From NCBI GenBank assembly GCA_947259335.1, contig CAMYMQ010000233.1, positions 1-33,171 of the forward strand: 33,171 nucleotides of DNA. Reading direction: 5' to 3'. This document shows positions 25,988 through 33,171 of the stretch, in pieces. The notes beneath the pieces were generated by a model. The model saw only the letters and a list, made by a program, of their open reading frames with translations. It searched no databases and had not been told where the DNA came from. Every line of letters starts with the position of its first letter. The first letter of the stretch is position 1. The position numbers were made by a program, and so were the translations under genes. Source of the DNA: an uncultured Alphaproteobacteria bacterium (GTDB taxonomy: Bacteria > Pseudomonadota > Alphaproteobacteria > Bin65).

Positions 25988-26263
25988 CTAGCGGCTGCCG
26001 AACCGCCCACAGTCGGATTCACACAAGCTTTGATCGAGGCGGCACGAGCGCCGGGCGGTATCGGACCGGGCGTTTGAGATGCAGGCCTCATAGCGGGTCT
26101 CGCACCGAAGGACACAGGATTCGTATCCCCGTGCGACCTGGAGGAAGCGCAACACGGCAGTCGCATCGTTCTTCGGCCCGGTCTCCTGCGCCGGGGTCGA
26201 CAGGGCATGGGCCCCGGTGACCAGCGCAAGCAATACCGACGCTGACAAGGCAAGCAGTCTCAT
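25988..26263 (-). CDS. Small secreted cysteine-rich protein
   Basis: The 91-residue protein has a signal peptide (about 1-20, MRLLALSASVLLALVTGAHA) and a mature part with six cysteines at 50, 54, 61, 74, 80 and 84, in CVLRCETRYEACISN and SCRLDQSLCESDCGRF. The even number and close spacing suggest three disulfides or a metal site in the periplasm. I do not recognise a family. ATG at 26263 follows GGGGGTG at a fair distance, and a good promoter lies upstream at 26318-26346. It may be followed by the UUCG hairpin at 25427-25448. Confidence 0.72.
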   Translation of the reverse strand: MRLLALSASVLLALVTGAHALSTPAQETGPKNDATAVLRFLQVARGYESCVLRCETRYEACISNARSDTARRSCRLDQSLCESDCGRFGSR

Positions 26264-26317
26264 GTCGAACACCCCCGCTGCGGCCCTGCCGAACCTGGGG
26301 CCGTGGTTTCGGAACCA

Positions 26318-26346
26318 ATTGTACCGGGTCTCTTCCCCACCACCAA
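26318..26346 (-). promoter_or_regulatory. Promoter of the Cys-rich protein gene
   Basis: On the minus strand TTGGTG (26341-26346) and TACAAT (26318-26323) are 17 bases apart. The -10 matches five of six consensus positions. Transcription would begin near 26311, about 48 bases before the start codon. Confidence 0.5.
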
Positions 26347-26380
26347 TCACGTGATCGTGCGGGGACGGTGCCCCGAACGG

Positions 26381-26452
26381 CTAGATGTCGCTGAACAGAT
26401 AGATGAGGGCGAGCAGGACCATATAGGTGCCGAAGCCGAACAGATGGGTCAT
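26381..26452 (-). CDS. 23-residue membrane peptide
   Basis: A very short frame encodes MTHLFGFGTYMVLLALI followed by YLFSDI: one transmembrane helix of about 17 residues with a negative C-terminus. ATG at 26452 is preceded by TAGGAG at 8 bases, one of the better ribosome sites in the window. It lies 34 bases upstream of the Cys-rich gene's promoter on the same strand, so both could be on one transcript. It resembles the small single-helix proteins that bind larger membrane complexes, but no partner is visible. The TAG in the ribosome site also ends an upstream frame with no clear start. Confidence 0.5.
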   Translation of the reverse strand: MTHLFGFGTYMVLLALIYLFSDI

Positions 26453-26659
26453 CGCAGACTCCTAGCTGCCGCGCAGGTCGGCGAACCGGAACCGGAGCGA
26501 GAAGGACACCGTGAGAAAGATGGTGCCACACGCACTTCGGCGACACAATCACCATCGGTCCGAGCCACGTCCCGGGCCTCGAGCGTTGATGCCGCTTTGC
26601 CCCGCCGGACAAAGCTTGATAAACGACCGTGCGCACAAACAGACAGACGAGACACGCCA

Positions 26660-27529
26660 ATGACCGCGACGGCAATCCGCCCGCGTCGGAGCCTGATCTT
26701 CGTACCCGGCGACAAACCGCAGATGTTCCCGAAGGCCCTGAAGACAGGCGCCGACATCGTCTGTATCGATCTCGAGGACGCCGTCGCGCCGGGCGACAAG
26801 GACGATGCGCGGGAGCGCACGGTCGCCCTGTTCGCCGAACACGGGCCCGGCGAGGCGGACGGTCCCGAACGACTCGTCAGGATCAACAGCCTGCATACCC
26901 CCGACGGGCTCAAGGATATCACGGCCTTCGTCGACGCCCGCGTTCCGCCGCCGGCGATCATGATCGCCAAGGTCAAGAGCCGGGGCGAGATCGTGCTGCT
27001 CGACGATCTGCTCACCGAGTGCGACATGGCCACCCGATTCCACGTCATGATCGAAACCAACGAGGCGCTGGACGCCGCCTATGCGATCGGACAGGCCAGC
27101 GACCGGATCGACTCGCTCGTCTTCGGAGCGATCGACATGGCGGCCGATCTGCGCACGACCCCGACCTGGGAAAACATGTTCTATGCCCGGTCCCGGGTCG
27201 TGCACGCGGCGGCCGGCGCCGGCGTCGACCTGCTCGACGTGCCCTGGCTCGACCTGAACGACATGGCAGGCCTCGAGCGCGAGGCCCGTGCGGCCGCGGC
27301 CCTCGGCGTAACCGGCAAGGCGGCGATTCATCCCAAGCAGATCCCCATCCTCAACGAGGTGTTCTGTCCGTCCGCCGACGAAATCCAGCGCGCCCGCGAA
27401 ATCATCGCCGCCTTCGAGGCGAGCACCGGCGGTCTCGTGGTGATCGACGGCAAGCTGATCGAGAAGCCGGTGCTGCGATCGATGCAGCGAACGGTCGCGA
27501 TCGCAGAGCGGATCGCCGGGCGCGGATGA
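26660..27529 (+). CDS. CitE-like HpcH/HpaI-family CoA ester lyase (second copy)
   Basis: The 289-residue protein has RRSLIFVPGDKPQMFPKA at the N-terminus, VCIDLEDAVAPGDKDDAR at 34-51, VRINS at 73-77 with the substrate Arg, Glu132 (VMIETNEAL) and Asp159 (FGAIDMAADL) as magnesium ligands, and the AIHPKQIPILNEVFCPS signature at 222-238. These fit malyl-CoA or citramalyl-CoA lyases and thioesterases. It is closer to the classic motif (G-x-x-D-M-A-A-D) than the locus 2 copy. The stop overlaps the MFS start in ATGA, so the two are translationally coupled. No strong ribosome site precedes the ATG at 26660. Which CoA ester it acts on cannot be determined. Confidence 0.9.
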   Translation: MTATAIRPRRSLIFVPGDKPQMFPKALKTGADIVCIDLEDAVAPGDKDDARERTVALFAEHGPGEADGPERLVRINSLHTPDGLKDITAFVDARVPPPAIMIAKVKSRGEIVLLDDLLTECDMATRFHVMIETNEALDAAYAIGQASDRIDSLVFGAIDMAADLRTTPTWENMFYARSRVVHAAAGAGVDLLDVPWLDLNDMAGLEREARAAAALGVTGKAAIHPKQIPILNEVFCPSADEIQRAREIIAAFEASTGGLVVIDGKLIEKPVLRSMQRTVAIAERIAGRG

Positions 27530-28815
27530 CCGGTCCCGACGCGGCACCGCCTGCCCGGGCCGGCCGAGCCGCCATCCTGGTCCTGCTGCCCTTCGCCGGC
27601 GGCTACTTCCTGTCCTACCTGTTCCGCACCGTGAACTCGGTGATCGGCGCCGACCTCATCCGCGACCTGGGACTGGGCGCGGGTGACGTCGGCTTGCTTA
27701 CCGCTGCCTACCTGCTGACCTTCGCGGCATTCCAGCTGCCGCTGGGGGTCTTGCTCGACCGGTTCGGGCCGCGCCGCGTCAATGCGGCGCTGCTCGCCAT
27801 CGCCGCGGTCGGCGCGCTGGTCTTCTCGCTGGGCGACAGCCTGGAAATGCTGATTCTCGGCCGGGCTCTGATCGGGCTTGGCGTGTCCGCCGGGCTGATG
27901 TCCTCGTTCAAGGCGATCACGCAATGGTTCCCGAGGGAACGCTGGGCGCTGGTCAATGGCGCCTTCCTGATGGTCGGCGGCCTCGGCGCGATCGCGGGAA
28001 CCGCGCCGGTCCAGGCCGCCCTCTCCGTCACGGACTGGCGCGGTGTCTTCCTGGCACTGAGCATCGCGACGATCTGCATCGCCATCCTGGTGGCGACGAC
28101 GGTGCCCGACCGGGACGAAGGGGTCGAGCGGGCGACCATGCGCGAGCAGATCGCCGGCGTCGTCGCGGTCTATCGCAGCCCGATCTTCCTGGCGATCGCG
28201 CCGGTGGTGGTGACGTCGATGGCGGCGAACCTGGCGATCCAGGGTCTGTGGGCCGGTCTGTGGCTGCGCGATGTCGCCGCGCTGGACCGGCAGGCCACGT
28301 CCGAGGTGCTTGCCTTGCTCAACGTAGGCATGACGCTGGGCTTCCTGGGCACCGGCATCGTCGCCGACAGGTGCGGGCGGCGCGGGATCGGGCTCGCCCC
28401 GGTGATGGTCGGCCTGGTGGGCCTGTTCTGCGTCGTCCAGGCGGCGATCACCTTCGACGTCGCCGCGAGCCCGGCGATCCTGTGGCCGCTGTTCGGCCTG
28501 CTCGCGAACGCGACGATCCTGTGCTACCCGCTGGTGGCCAACTATTTTTCTCTCGCCTTCACCGGCAGGACCAACACGGCCGTCAACCTGAGTGCCTTCG
28601 TCGGCGCCTTCGCGGCCCAATATGCCATCGGCGGAATTATCGACCTGTTCCCGCCCGCGCCCGGGGACCGATACGTCCCTGCCGCCTACCAGGCCTCGTT
28701 CGGCGCGTTGCTGGCGCTACAAATTGCTGGACTGGTCTGGTTTCTCTATGCTTTCCACCGTATCCAGCGGCGCGGGAGACAGCCCGCCGCGGCGCAACGG
28801 AGGCCTTCGCCCTGA
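27526..28815 (+). CDS. MFS transporter
   Basis: The 429-residue protein has twelve predicted transmembrane helices. The MFS motif A loop appears between helices 2 and 3 as GVLLDRFGPRRVNAAL, and a second copy appears as GIVADRCGRRGIG between helices 8 and 9. The N-terminal FAGGYFLSYLFRTVNSVIG is typical of organic-anion and nitrate/sugar-phosphate type carriers, but the substrate is open. It overlaps the CitE-like gene by four bases and the Gfo/Idh gene by four bases (CTGA), so the three form one translation unit. An organic acid connected with the lyase is a reasonable guess. Confidence 0.9.
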   Translation: MTGPDAAPPARAGRAAILVLLPFAGGYFLSYLFRTVNSVIGADLIRDLGLGAGDVGLLTAAYLLTFAAFQLPLGVLLDRFGPRRVNAALLAIAAVGALVFSLGDSLEMLILGRALIGLGVSAGLMSSFKAITQWFPRERWALVNGAFLMVGGLGAIAGTAPVQAALSVTDWRGVFLALSIATICIAILVATTVPDRDEGVERATMREQIAGVVAVYRSPIFLAIAPVVVTSMAANLAIQGLWAGLWLRDVAALDRQATSEVLALLNVGMTLGFLGTGIVADRCGRRGIGLAPVMVGLVGLFCVVQAAITFDVAASPAILWPLFGLLANATILCYPLVANYFSLAFTGRTNTAVNLSAFVGAFAAQYAIGGIIDLFPPAPGDRYVPAAYQASFGALLALQIAGLVWFLYAFHRIQRRGRQPAAAQRRPSP

Positions 28816-29774
28816 CCCGAACGAACGACAAGGTAAGGGTCGCAGCCATCGGCTGCGGCTACTTCGGCAGTTTGCATGCCCAGAAATACGCGGCGCTTGA
28901 TGCCGCCGATCTGGTCGGCGTGTGCGACATCGACCGCAAGGCGGCGACCGCCAGTGCCGAGAAGACCGGCAGCACGCCCTATACCGACATCTCCGAGCTG
29001 TTCGGCAAGGTCGACGCGGTGACCGTCGCCGTGCCGACCTCCGACCATTTCGAGGTCGCCAGCGCCTTCCTGGAGAACGGCGTGGACGTGTTGATCGAGA
29101 AGCCGATCTGCAGCACGCTCGAGGAAGCGGACGCCCTGATCGCCCTGGCGGCCAAGAAGGGCCGGATCCTGCAGGTCGGCCATCTCGAGCGGTTCAGCCC
29201 GATCATGGAGGCGCTGAACGAAGAGGTGACCAAGCCCGGCTATATCGAGTCTCACCGTATCTCGCAGTATCGCGGCCGCGGCACCGACACGACCGTGATC
29301 CTCGACATGATGATCCACGACATCGACCACATCCTGCACATGGTCGGCGCGCCCATCGAACAGGTCGACGCGGTCGGCGTGCCGGTCATCAGCCCGGCCG
29401 AGGATATCGCCAACGCCCGCCTCCGCTTTGCCAACGGCTGCGTGGCGACGGTGACGGCGAGCCGGGTCAGCTGGAAGATCCAGCGCACCATGCGCATCTT
29501 CCAGCGCAACGCCTACATCGTCGCCGACATGGCCGAGAACAAGATGATCATCACCCGCCGGACCGGTGGCGAGGACGGCGAGCCGCTGACGCTGGGTGCC
29601 GAACAGCGCGAATTCGAGCAGGTCGACCTCTTGCTGCGCCAGGCCGACAGTTTCCTGAACTGCGTGGCGACGCGCTCGCAGCCGCTCGTGACGGGCGCCG
29701 GTGTGCGGCCGGTGCTGGAAGCCGCGCTGACGATCACCGAACAACTGCGCGAATGGCACCGACGCGCGATCTGA
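28812..29774 (+). CDS. Gfo/Idh/MocA-family NAD(P)-dependent oxidoreductase, apparent CTG start
   Basis: The 320-residue protein has a Rossmann fold at the very start (VRVAAIGCGYFGSLHAQKY, GCGYFG at 14-19), the family EKP motif at 96-98 (VLIEKPICST) and a C-terminal domain with MMIHDIDHILHMVG holding the usual catalytic Asp/His. No ATG, GTG or TTG lies in frame between the MFS coding sequence and the Rossmann motif. The CTG at 28812 is 8 bases after a perfect GGAGG and overlaps the MFS stop as CTGA, exactly where an ATGA would be expected. So CTG is the best start. These enzymes oxidise sugars or similar alcohols, and the substrate here is unknown. Confidence 0.85.
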   Translation: MTRTNDKVRVAAIGCGYFGSLHAQKYAALDAADLVGVCDIDRKAATASAEKTGSTPYTDISELFGKVDAVTVAVPTSDHFEVASAFLENGVDVLIEKPICSTLEEADALIALAAKKGRILQVGHLERFSPIMEALNEEVTKPGYIESHRISQYRGRGTDTTVILDMMIHDIDHILHMVGAPIEQVDAVGVPVISPAEDIANARLRFANGCVATVTASRVSWKIQRTMRIFQRNAYIVADMAENKMIITRRTGGEDGEPLTLGAEQREFEQVDLLLRQADSFLNCVATRSQPLVTGAGVRPVLEAALTITEQLREWHRRAI

Positions 29775-29833
29775 ACCGCGGCGGGTCGCGGAACCGTGCC
29801 GCGTGGACGAACAGTTAGGACCGGGGAAATTGA

Positions 29834-31060
29834 ATGAGCGACCAGAGTTGTTTCATCATCATCGGCGCCGGCCATGCCGGCGGGCGGGCGGCCCAGGCCA
29901 TGCGCAAGGCCGGCTACGAAGGACGGATCGTGCTGATCGGCGAAGAGGGCTTTCCGCCCTATGAGCGCCCGCCCCTGTCGAAGGAATTGCTCTGCGGCGA
30001 CTCTGGGCTGGAGAAGGCGCAGCTCCACGATCCCGCCTGGTACGACGAGAACAGCATCGAACTGCGGCTGAACGCCCATGCGACCGCGATCGACCGCGAG
30101 AGCCGCACCGTGACCCTCGCCGACGGCGAGACGATCTCCTATGACAAGCTCCTGCTGACCACGGGCGCGCGGGTCCGGCGGCTGCCGATCCCCGGCGCCG
30201 ACCTGGACGGCGTGTTCTACATTCGGGACTTCAACGACACCCAGGGCCTGCGCGCGAGGCTCGCGCCGGGCACCAGGGCCGTCGTCATCGGCGGCGGCTT
30301 CATCGGCCTGGAGACGGCGGCCAGCGCGCTCAAGCGGGGCGCTTCGGTGGTCGTGCTCGAAGCGTCGGACCGGCTCATGGGCCGGTCCATCGCGCCGGAA
30401 GTCGCATCCTGGTTCGCCGGCCTGCACCGCGAGCGCGGGGTCGACCTGCGGCTTGGCGCGGCCATCGCGGCGATCGAAGGCGACGGAAAGGTCGAACGGG
30501 TCGTCATGGCCGACGGCGAGGCGATCGACGCCGACGTCGTCGTGATCGGCATCGGCATCGTCCCCAACGTCGAACTGGCCGAGGCGGCCGGGCTCGAGGT
30601 CGACAACGGGATCGTCGTCGACGATCACGGCCGCACATCCGACCCCGACATCTTCGCCGCCGGCGACGTCGCCAATCAGCCGAATGCCTTCACCGGCCGG
30701 CGGCTGCGGCTCGAGAGCTACCAGAACGCCCAGGATCAGGCCCAGGCGGCCGCGCGCAACATGTGCGGCGGCGACGAGGCCTATGAGGATTCGCTGTGGG
30801 TCTGGTCGGACCAGCACGACGTCAACCTGCAGATGACCGGCGTGGCCGATGCCTGGGACGAACTGGTCTGGCGCGGCGATGTCGAGGGCGGATGCTTCGC
30901 CGTCTTCTACCTGAAGGACGGCAAGATCATCGCCGTGAACACCGTCAACAACGGCCGCGAGATGCGCCCGTGCCAGCGACTGATGCAGTCCGGCAAGCGG
31001 TTCGATCCGGCCGCCCTGGCCGATCCCGAGGTCAAGCTGTTGCGGCTGGCCAAGGAGTAG
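29834..31060 (+). CDS. FAD-dependent ferredoxin reductase (rhodocoxin/putidaredoxin reductase-like)
   Basis: The 408-residue flavoprotein has the FAD-binding GAGHAG at 11-16, the PPYERPPLSKELL segment at 41-53 typical of ferredoxin reductases of mono-oxygenase systems, the NAD-binding GGGFIG at 153-158, the second FAD motif DIFAAGDVA at 272-280, and the C-terminal reductase domain with SDQHDVNLQMTG. Such enzymes move electrons from NADH to a 2Fe-2S ferredoxin feeding a P450 or ring hydroxylase. None is in the window, so the partner is unknown, and the dual-CDGSH protein is only a distant possibility. ATG at 29834 follows GGGGAAATTG, and 59 bases separate it from the Gfo/Idh gene. Confidence 0.9.
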   Translation: MSDQSCFIIIGAGHAGGRAAQAMRKAGYEGRIVLIGEEGFPPYERPPLSKELLCGDSGLEKAQLHDPAWYDENSIELRLNAHATAIDRESRTVTLADGETISYDKLLLTTGARVRRLPIPGADLDGVFYIRDFNDTQGLRARLAPGTRAVVIGGGFIGLETAASALKRGASVVVLEASDRLMGRSIAPEVASWFAGLHRERGVDLRLGAAIAAIEGDGKVERVVMADGEAIDADVVVIGIGIVPNVELAEAAGLEVDNGIVVDDHGRTSDPDIFAAGDVANQPNAFTGRRLRLESYQNAQDQAQAAARNMCGGDEAYEDSLWVWSDQHDVNLQMTGVADAWDELVWRGDVEGGCFAVFYLKDGKIIAVNTVNNGREMRPCQRLMQSGKRFDPAALADPEVKLLRLAKE

Positions 31061-31073
31061 CCGCCGGACGGTC

Positions 31074-32240
31074 TCAGGCCGCTTCGATGACCTGAAGCTC
31101 CGCGGACGGCGAATCGAGGAAAGTCACCCCGTTTCGGCCCTCGTCCTTGGCCCGGTAGAGCGCCGCGTCGGCTCGGTTCAGCAGCGCGTCGATTGACTCG
31201 TCGGCGGGCGTGCAGGCCACGACGCCAATGCTGACCGTCAGTTTGAGCGACCGGTCGCGGTAGGCAATTTCCCGCGCGGCGACCTGCGTTCGGATTCGCT
31301 CGCACAGGGCAATCGCCTCGTCGCTTCCGGTATCCGGCAGCATCAACGCGAATTCCTCGCCGCCGAGCCGGGCCCAGACATCGCTCTTGCGAATGGCGCC
31401 GAGGACCTGGTCGGAGAAGGCGCGCAGGCAGGCGTCGCCCGCGGCATGGCCATGGGTATCGTTGACCGTCTTGAAATGATCGATGTCGAACAGGGCCACC
31501 GTCAGCGAATGGCCATAGCGGCGGGCCCGGTAGAACTCGGTCTCGAGCAGTTCGCTGAACTTCCGCCGGTTCCAGATGCCGGTCAGGGAATCGGTGGTGG
31601 CGAGCCGCTGCAGCTCCTTGACCAGGGCCGCGTTCTTCACATTGAGCGCGGCGTTTTCGATCACCGACATTTCGATGCTGCGCACATTCTTGACGAGCAC
31701 CAGCCCGAAGAAGACGACAAGCACGCCCATCATCCGGTTCACGAGGCCTTCGGTGGCCAGGAAAAAGGCGGCCATCGGGGCCAGCACGGGAAACAGAAAC
31801 CACAGGTAAACGCCGACGCTGACCGCGGCTGCGGCCACGCCTGCGGCGGCCACCCCGGCGAGGATGAACACGATCAGGGCGGCGGAGACCGGACCCGGAT
31901 TGAAGAACAAGAGCACGCCGGGCAGGCCCCAGACGAGACCGCTCAGCAAGGCGACGGCCGACATGAGCTGCATCCAGGCCTTCGGATTCTCCTGGTAACT
32001 CGACAGGTCGTACCGCCGCGCGACCACCGACCGCACCAGGTTGGCGACGATCAGCAGGCAGAACCAGATCGCAAGCACCAGCTTGTCCACGCCGACATAG
32101 AGCAGCGCGGTGACCAGCACACAGCCGACGATCAGGTTGGCATTGTCGCTGTTCGTGTGGAGAATGCGCGCCTGTTCGCGCAGTGCAGCGCCCTGGACGC
32201 TGTCCCGCAGTTCTTCGTCGTTGGGAGACGGCTCACTCAT
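31074..32240 (-). CDS. Membrane diguanylate cyclase (GGDEF)
   Basis: The 388-residue protein has five or six predicted transmembrane helices (about 35-195), a short coiled linker (NAALNVKNAALVKELQRLAT) and a GGDEF domain (about 205-375). The active site is intact as GGEEF, with FDIDHFKTVNDTHGH for metal binding, and the inhibitory RxxD site is present as RKSD five residues before GGEEF, so product inhibition is expected. It should make cyclic di-GMP in response to a membrane or periplasmic signal. I chose ATG at 32240. A GTG at 32270 would add ten residues. It converges with the ferredoxin reductase gene across 13 bases. Confidence 0.93.
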   Translation of the reverse strand: MSEPSPNDEELRDSVQGAALREQARILHTNSDNANLIVGCVLVTALLYVGVDKLVLAIWFCLLIVANLVRSVVARRYDLSSYQENPKAWMQLMSAVALLSGLVWGLPGVLLFFNPGPVSAALIVFILAGVAAAGVAAAAVSVGVYLWFLFPVLAPMAAFFLATEGLVNRMMGVLVVFFGLVLVKNVRSIEMSVIENAALNVKNAALVKELQRLATTDSLTGIWNRRKFSELLETEFYRARRYGHSLTVALFDIDHFKTVNDTHGHAAGDACLRAFSDQVLGAIRKSDVWARLGGEEFALMLPDTGSDEAIALCERIRTQVAAREIAYRDRSLKLTVSIGVVACTPADESIDALLNRADAALYRAKDEGRNGVTFLDSPSAELQVIEAA

Positions 32241-32594
32241 CGCTATGGTAACTGTCCTTGCGTTCGGCACGGGGGCACGGCATCCAAGCCCGCCTCCGCA
32301 CCGGATCGGAAAATTTGCGTGAATTCTGGCGGAAATTGGTTAATCAACTCCTAAAGTCACAGCCGGAATCGAGGATTTCCGTCACCCTTGGCCGAACCAG
32401 TGGACGCATCGCAGAAGCCCGCCGCAACCCGTCGAGGGGAACGCGTATTCTCTGCTTACCGAAATCGCAGACATGTGGATAAACTTGTGTATTCTATTTT
32501 ATCAGAAGAGACCTAAGTATTTGATATATATTCATAACTCTTGCGGTTCGACCTTGGGTACGCCACAGTCCGCCTGCATCCGGGGAGACGCTCC
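32241..32594. other. Divergent intergenic region between the cyclase and dCTP deaminase genes
   Basis: No gene is seen. The right half (32474-32545) is strongly A+T-rich and presumably holds the dcd promoter, but no -35/-10 pair stands out. It contains one perfect DnaA box at 32474-32482. Confidence 0.5.
32474..32482 (-). promoter_or_regulatory. DnaA box upstream of dcd
   Basis: TGTGGATAA is the exact complement of the strong DnaA box TTATCCACA. It lies 113-121 bases before the dcd start. Only one perfect copy was seen, so an origin is unlikely and regulation is the better reading. Confidence 0.4.
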
Positions 32595-33171
32595 TTGACT
32601 CAGATCACGGCCGCCGAACAGGGCCCCGAAGGTGCTGAACGCAACTCCGGCGTTCTCCCTTCGCAACGCCTGCGCACGCTTATCGCGGACGGCGAAATCG
32701 CCGGCGCGCGCGAAATCGACGATGCCCAGATCCAGCCGGCCAGCATCGACCTGCGGCTCGGCACCGTCGCCCACCGGGTGCAGGCCAGCTTCCTGCCGGG
32801 ACCCGGCTACCCGGTCGCGGAGAAGATCGAGCGATACGGCCAGTATTCCATCGACCTGACCGAGGGCGCGGTGCTGGAACGCGGCGCGGTCTATATCGTT
32901 CCGCTGCTCGAAAGCCTGAAGCTCTCGCAGCGGCACTCCGCGATCACCAACCCGAAGAGCTCGACCGGCCGGCTCGACATCTTCACCCGGCTGATCACCG
33001 ACCATTCGGGCGAGTTCGACCGGGTCGCGCCCGGCTACCACGGTCCCCTCTACGCCGAGATCTCGCCGCGCACGTTCAGCATCCGGGTCCGCACCGGCAC
33101 CCGGCTGAGCCAGCTCCGCGTCCGCCGCGGCGCGCCCAAGCGCAGCGAGGCCGCCCTGCGGCGGCTGCACG
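32595..33171 (+). CDS. dcd: dCTP deaminase (2'-deoxycytidine 5'-triphosphate deaminase), 5' part
   Basis: The frame is open from TTG at 32595 to the window end, 192 codons, and continues beyond it. TTG lies about 9 bases after GGGGAG. The protein has VLPSQRLRTLIADGEIAGA, QIQPASIDLRLG at 45-56, and the trimer-type dUTPase/Dcd motif NPKSSTGRLDIFTRL at 119-133 that holds the active-site Lys-Ser-Ser and Arg. The reaction is dCTP to dUTP, the route to thymidylate. The inserts and the spacing resemble the longer alphaproteobacterial form of about 360 residues. The non-ATG start explains why the gene is easily missed while its antisense frame appears open. Confidence 0.88.
   Translation, partial: MTQITAAEQGPEGAERNSGVLPSQRLRTLIADGEIAGAREIDDAQIQPASIDLRLGTVAHRVQASFLPGPGYPVAEKIERYGQYSIDLTEGAVLERGAVYIVPLLESLKLSQRHSAITNPKSSTGRLDIFTRLITDHSGEFDRVAPGYHGPLYAEISPRTFSIRVRTGTRLSQLRVRRGAPKRSEAALRRLH

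Noticed and set aside
32474-32545. Replication origin suggested by a DnaA box in A+T-rich DNA
   Set aside because: Only one perfect box is present, with no cluster and no origin-linked genes nearby. A regulatory site is the simpler reading.
32532-33170. 212-codon minus-strand ORF at the window end
   Set aside because: It is antisense to dCTP deaminase, which has clear motifs but starts at TTG.

Overview
The window is about 33 kb of G+C-rich chromosomal DNA. Gene content and order suggest a free-living alphaproteobacterium, Rhodospirillales-like by inference. The supporting signs are a hisZ-type gene just before purA, rluD directly upstream of rpoH, the long alphaproteobacterial form of dCTP deaminase, several CoA-linked and tripartite tricarboxylate (TTT) catabolic clusters, and the rarity of A+T-rich sequence outside promoters. 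I see no phage, insertion sequence, plasmid or CRISPR sequence.

Layout. (1) 1-7103 is mostly core: the end of hisZ, purA, an exported beta-lactamase-fold protein whose catalytic motifs are altered, a large membrane patatin, rpoH, rluD and a small membrane protein. (2) 7109-13691 holds a threonine aldolase and catabolic locus 1: an enolase-superfamily enzyme, a LysR regulator and a divergent TTT transporter (binding protein, TctB, TctA). (3) 13868-14596 holds an exported protein of unknown function and tRNA-Glu(CTC). (4) 14977-22129 is catabolic locus 2, eight genes all on the minus strand: GntR regulator, CitE-like lyase, family III CoA-transferase, haem-oxygenase-fold diiron oxidase, dual-CDGSH iron-sulfur protein, and a second TTT transporter. 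(5) 22670-24838 is katG with a Fur/PerR-like palindrome over its promoter. (6) 25310-26452 holds small genes: a decayed Flp pilin, a 61-aa protein, a Cys-rich secreted protein and a 23-aa membrane peptide. (7) 26660-31060 is a plus-strand run: a second CitE-like lyase, an MFS transporter, a Gfo/Idh oxidoreductase that appears to start at CTG, and a rhodocoxin-reductase-like flavoprotein. (8) 31074-33171 holds a membrane diguanylate cyclase and the start of dCTP deaminase.

How the genes work together. Locus 2 is the best candidate for an undescribed system. TctC/B/A would import an organic acid, the CoA-transferase would activate it, the CitE-like lyase would cleave an acyl-CoA, and the diiron oxidase with its CDGSH partner would carry out an O2-dependent step. 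GntR probably acts through a 28-bp A+T-rich palindrome. The substrate cannot be read from the sequence. In both TTT operons a strong perfect hairpin lies directly between the binding-protein gene and tctB, which suggests the same way of making more binding protein than permease. Locus 1 carries two matching T-N11-A boxes, one at the lysR start and one upstream of the enolase-superfamily gene, which ties that gene to LysR.
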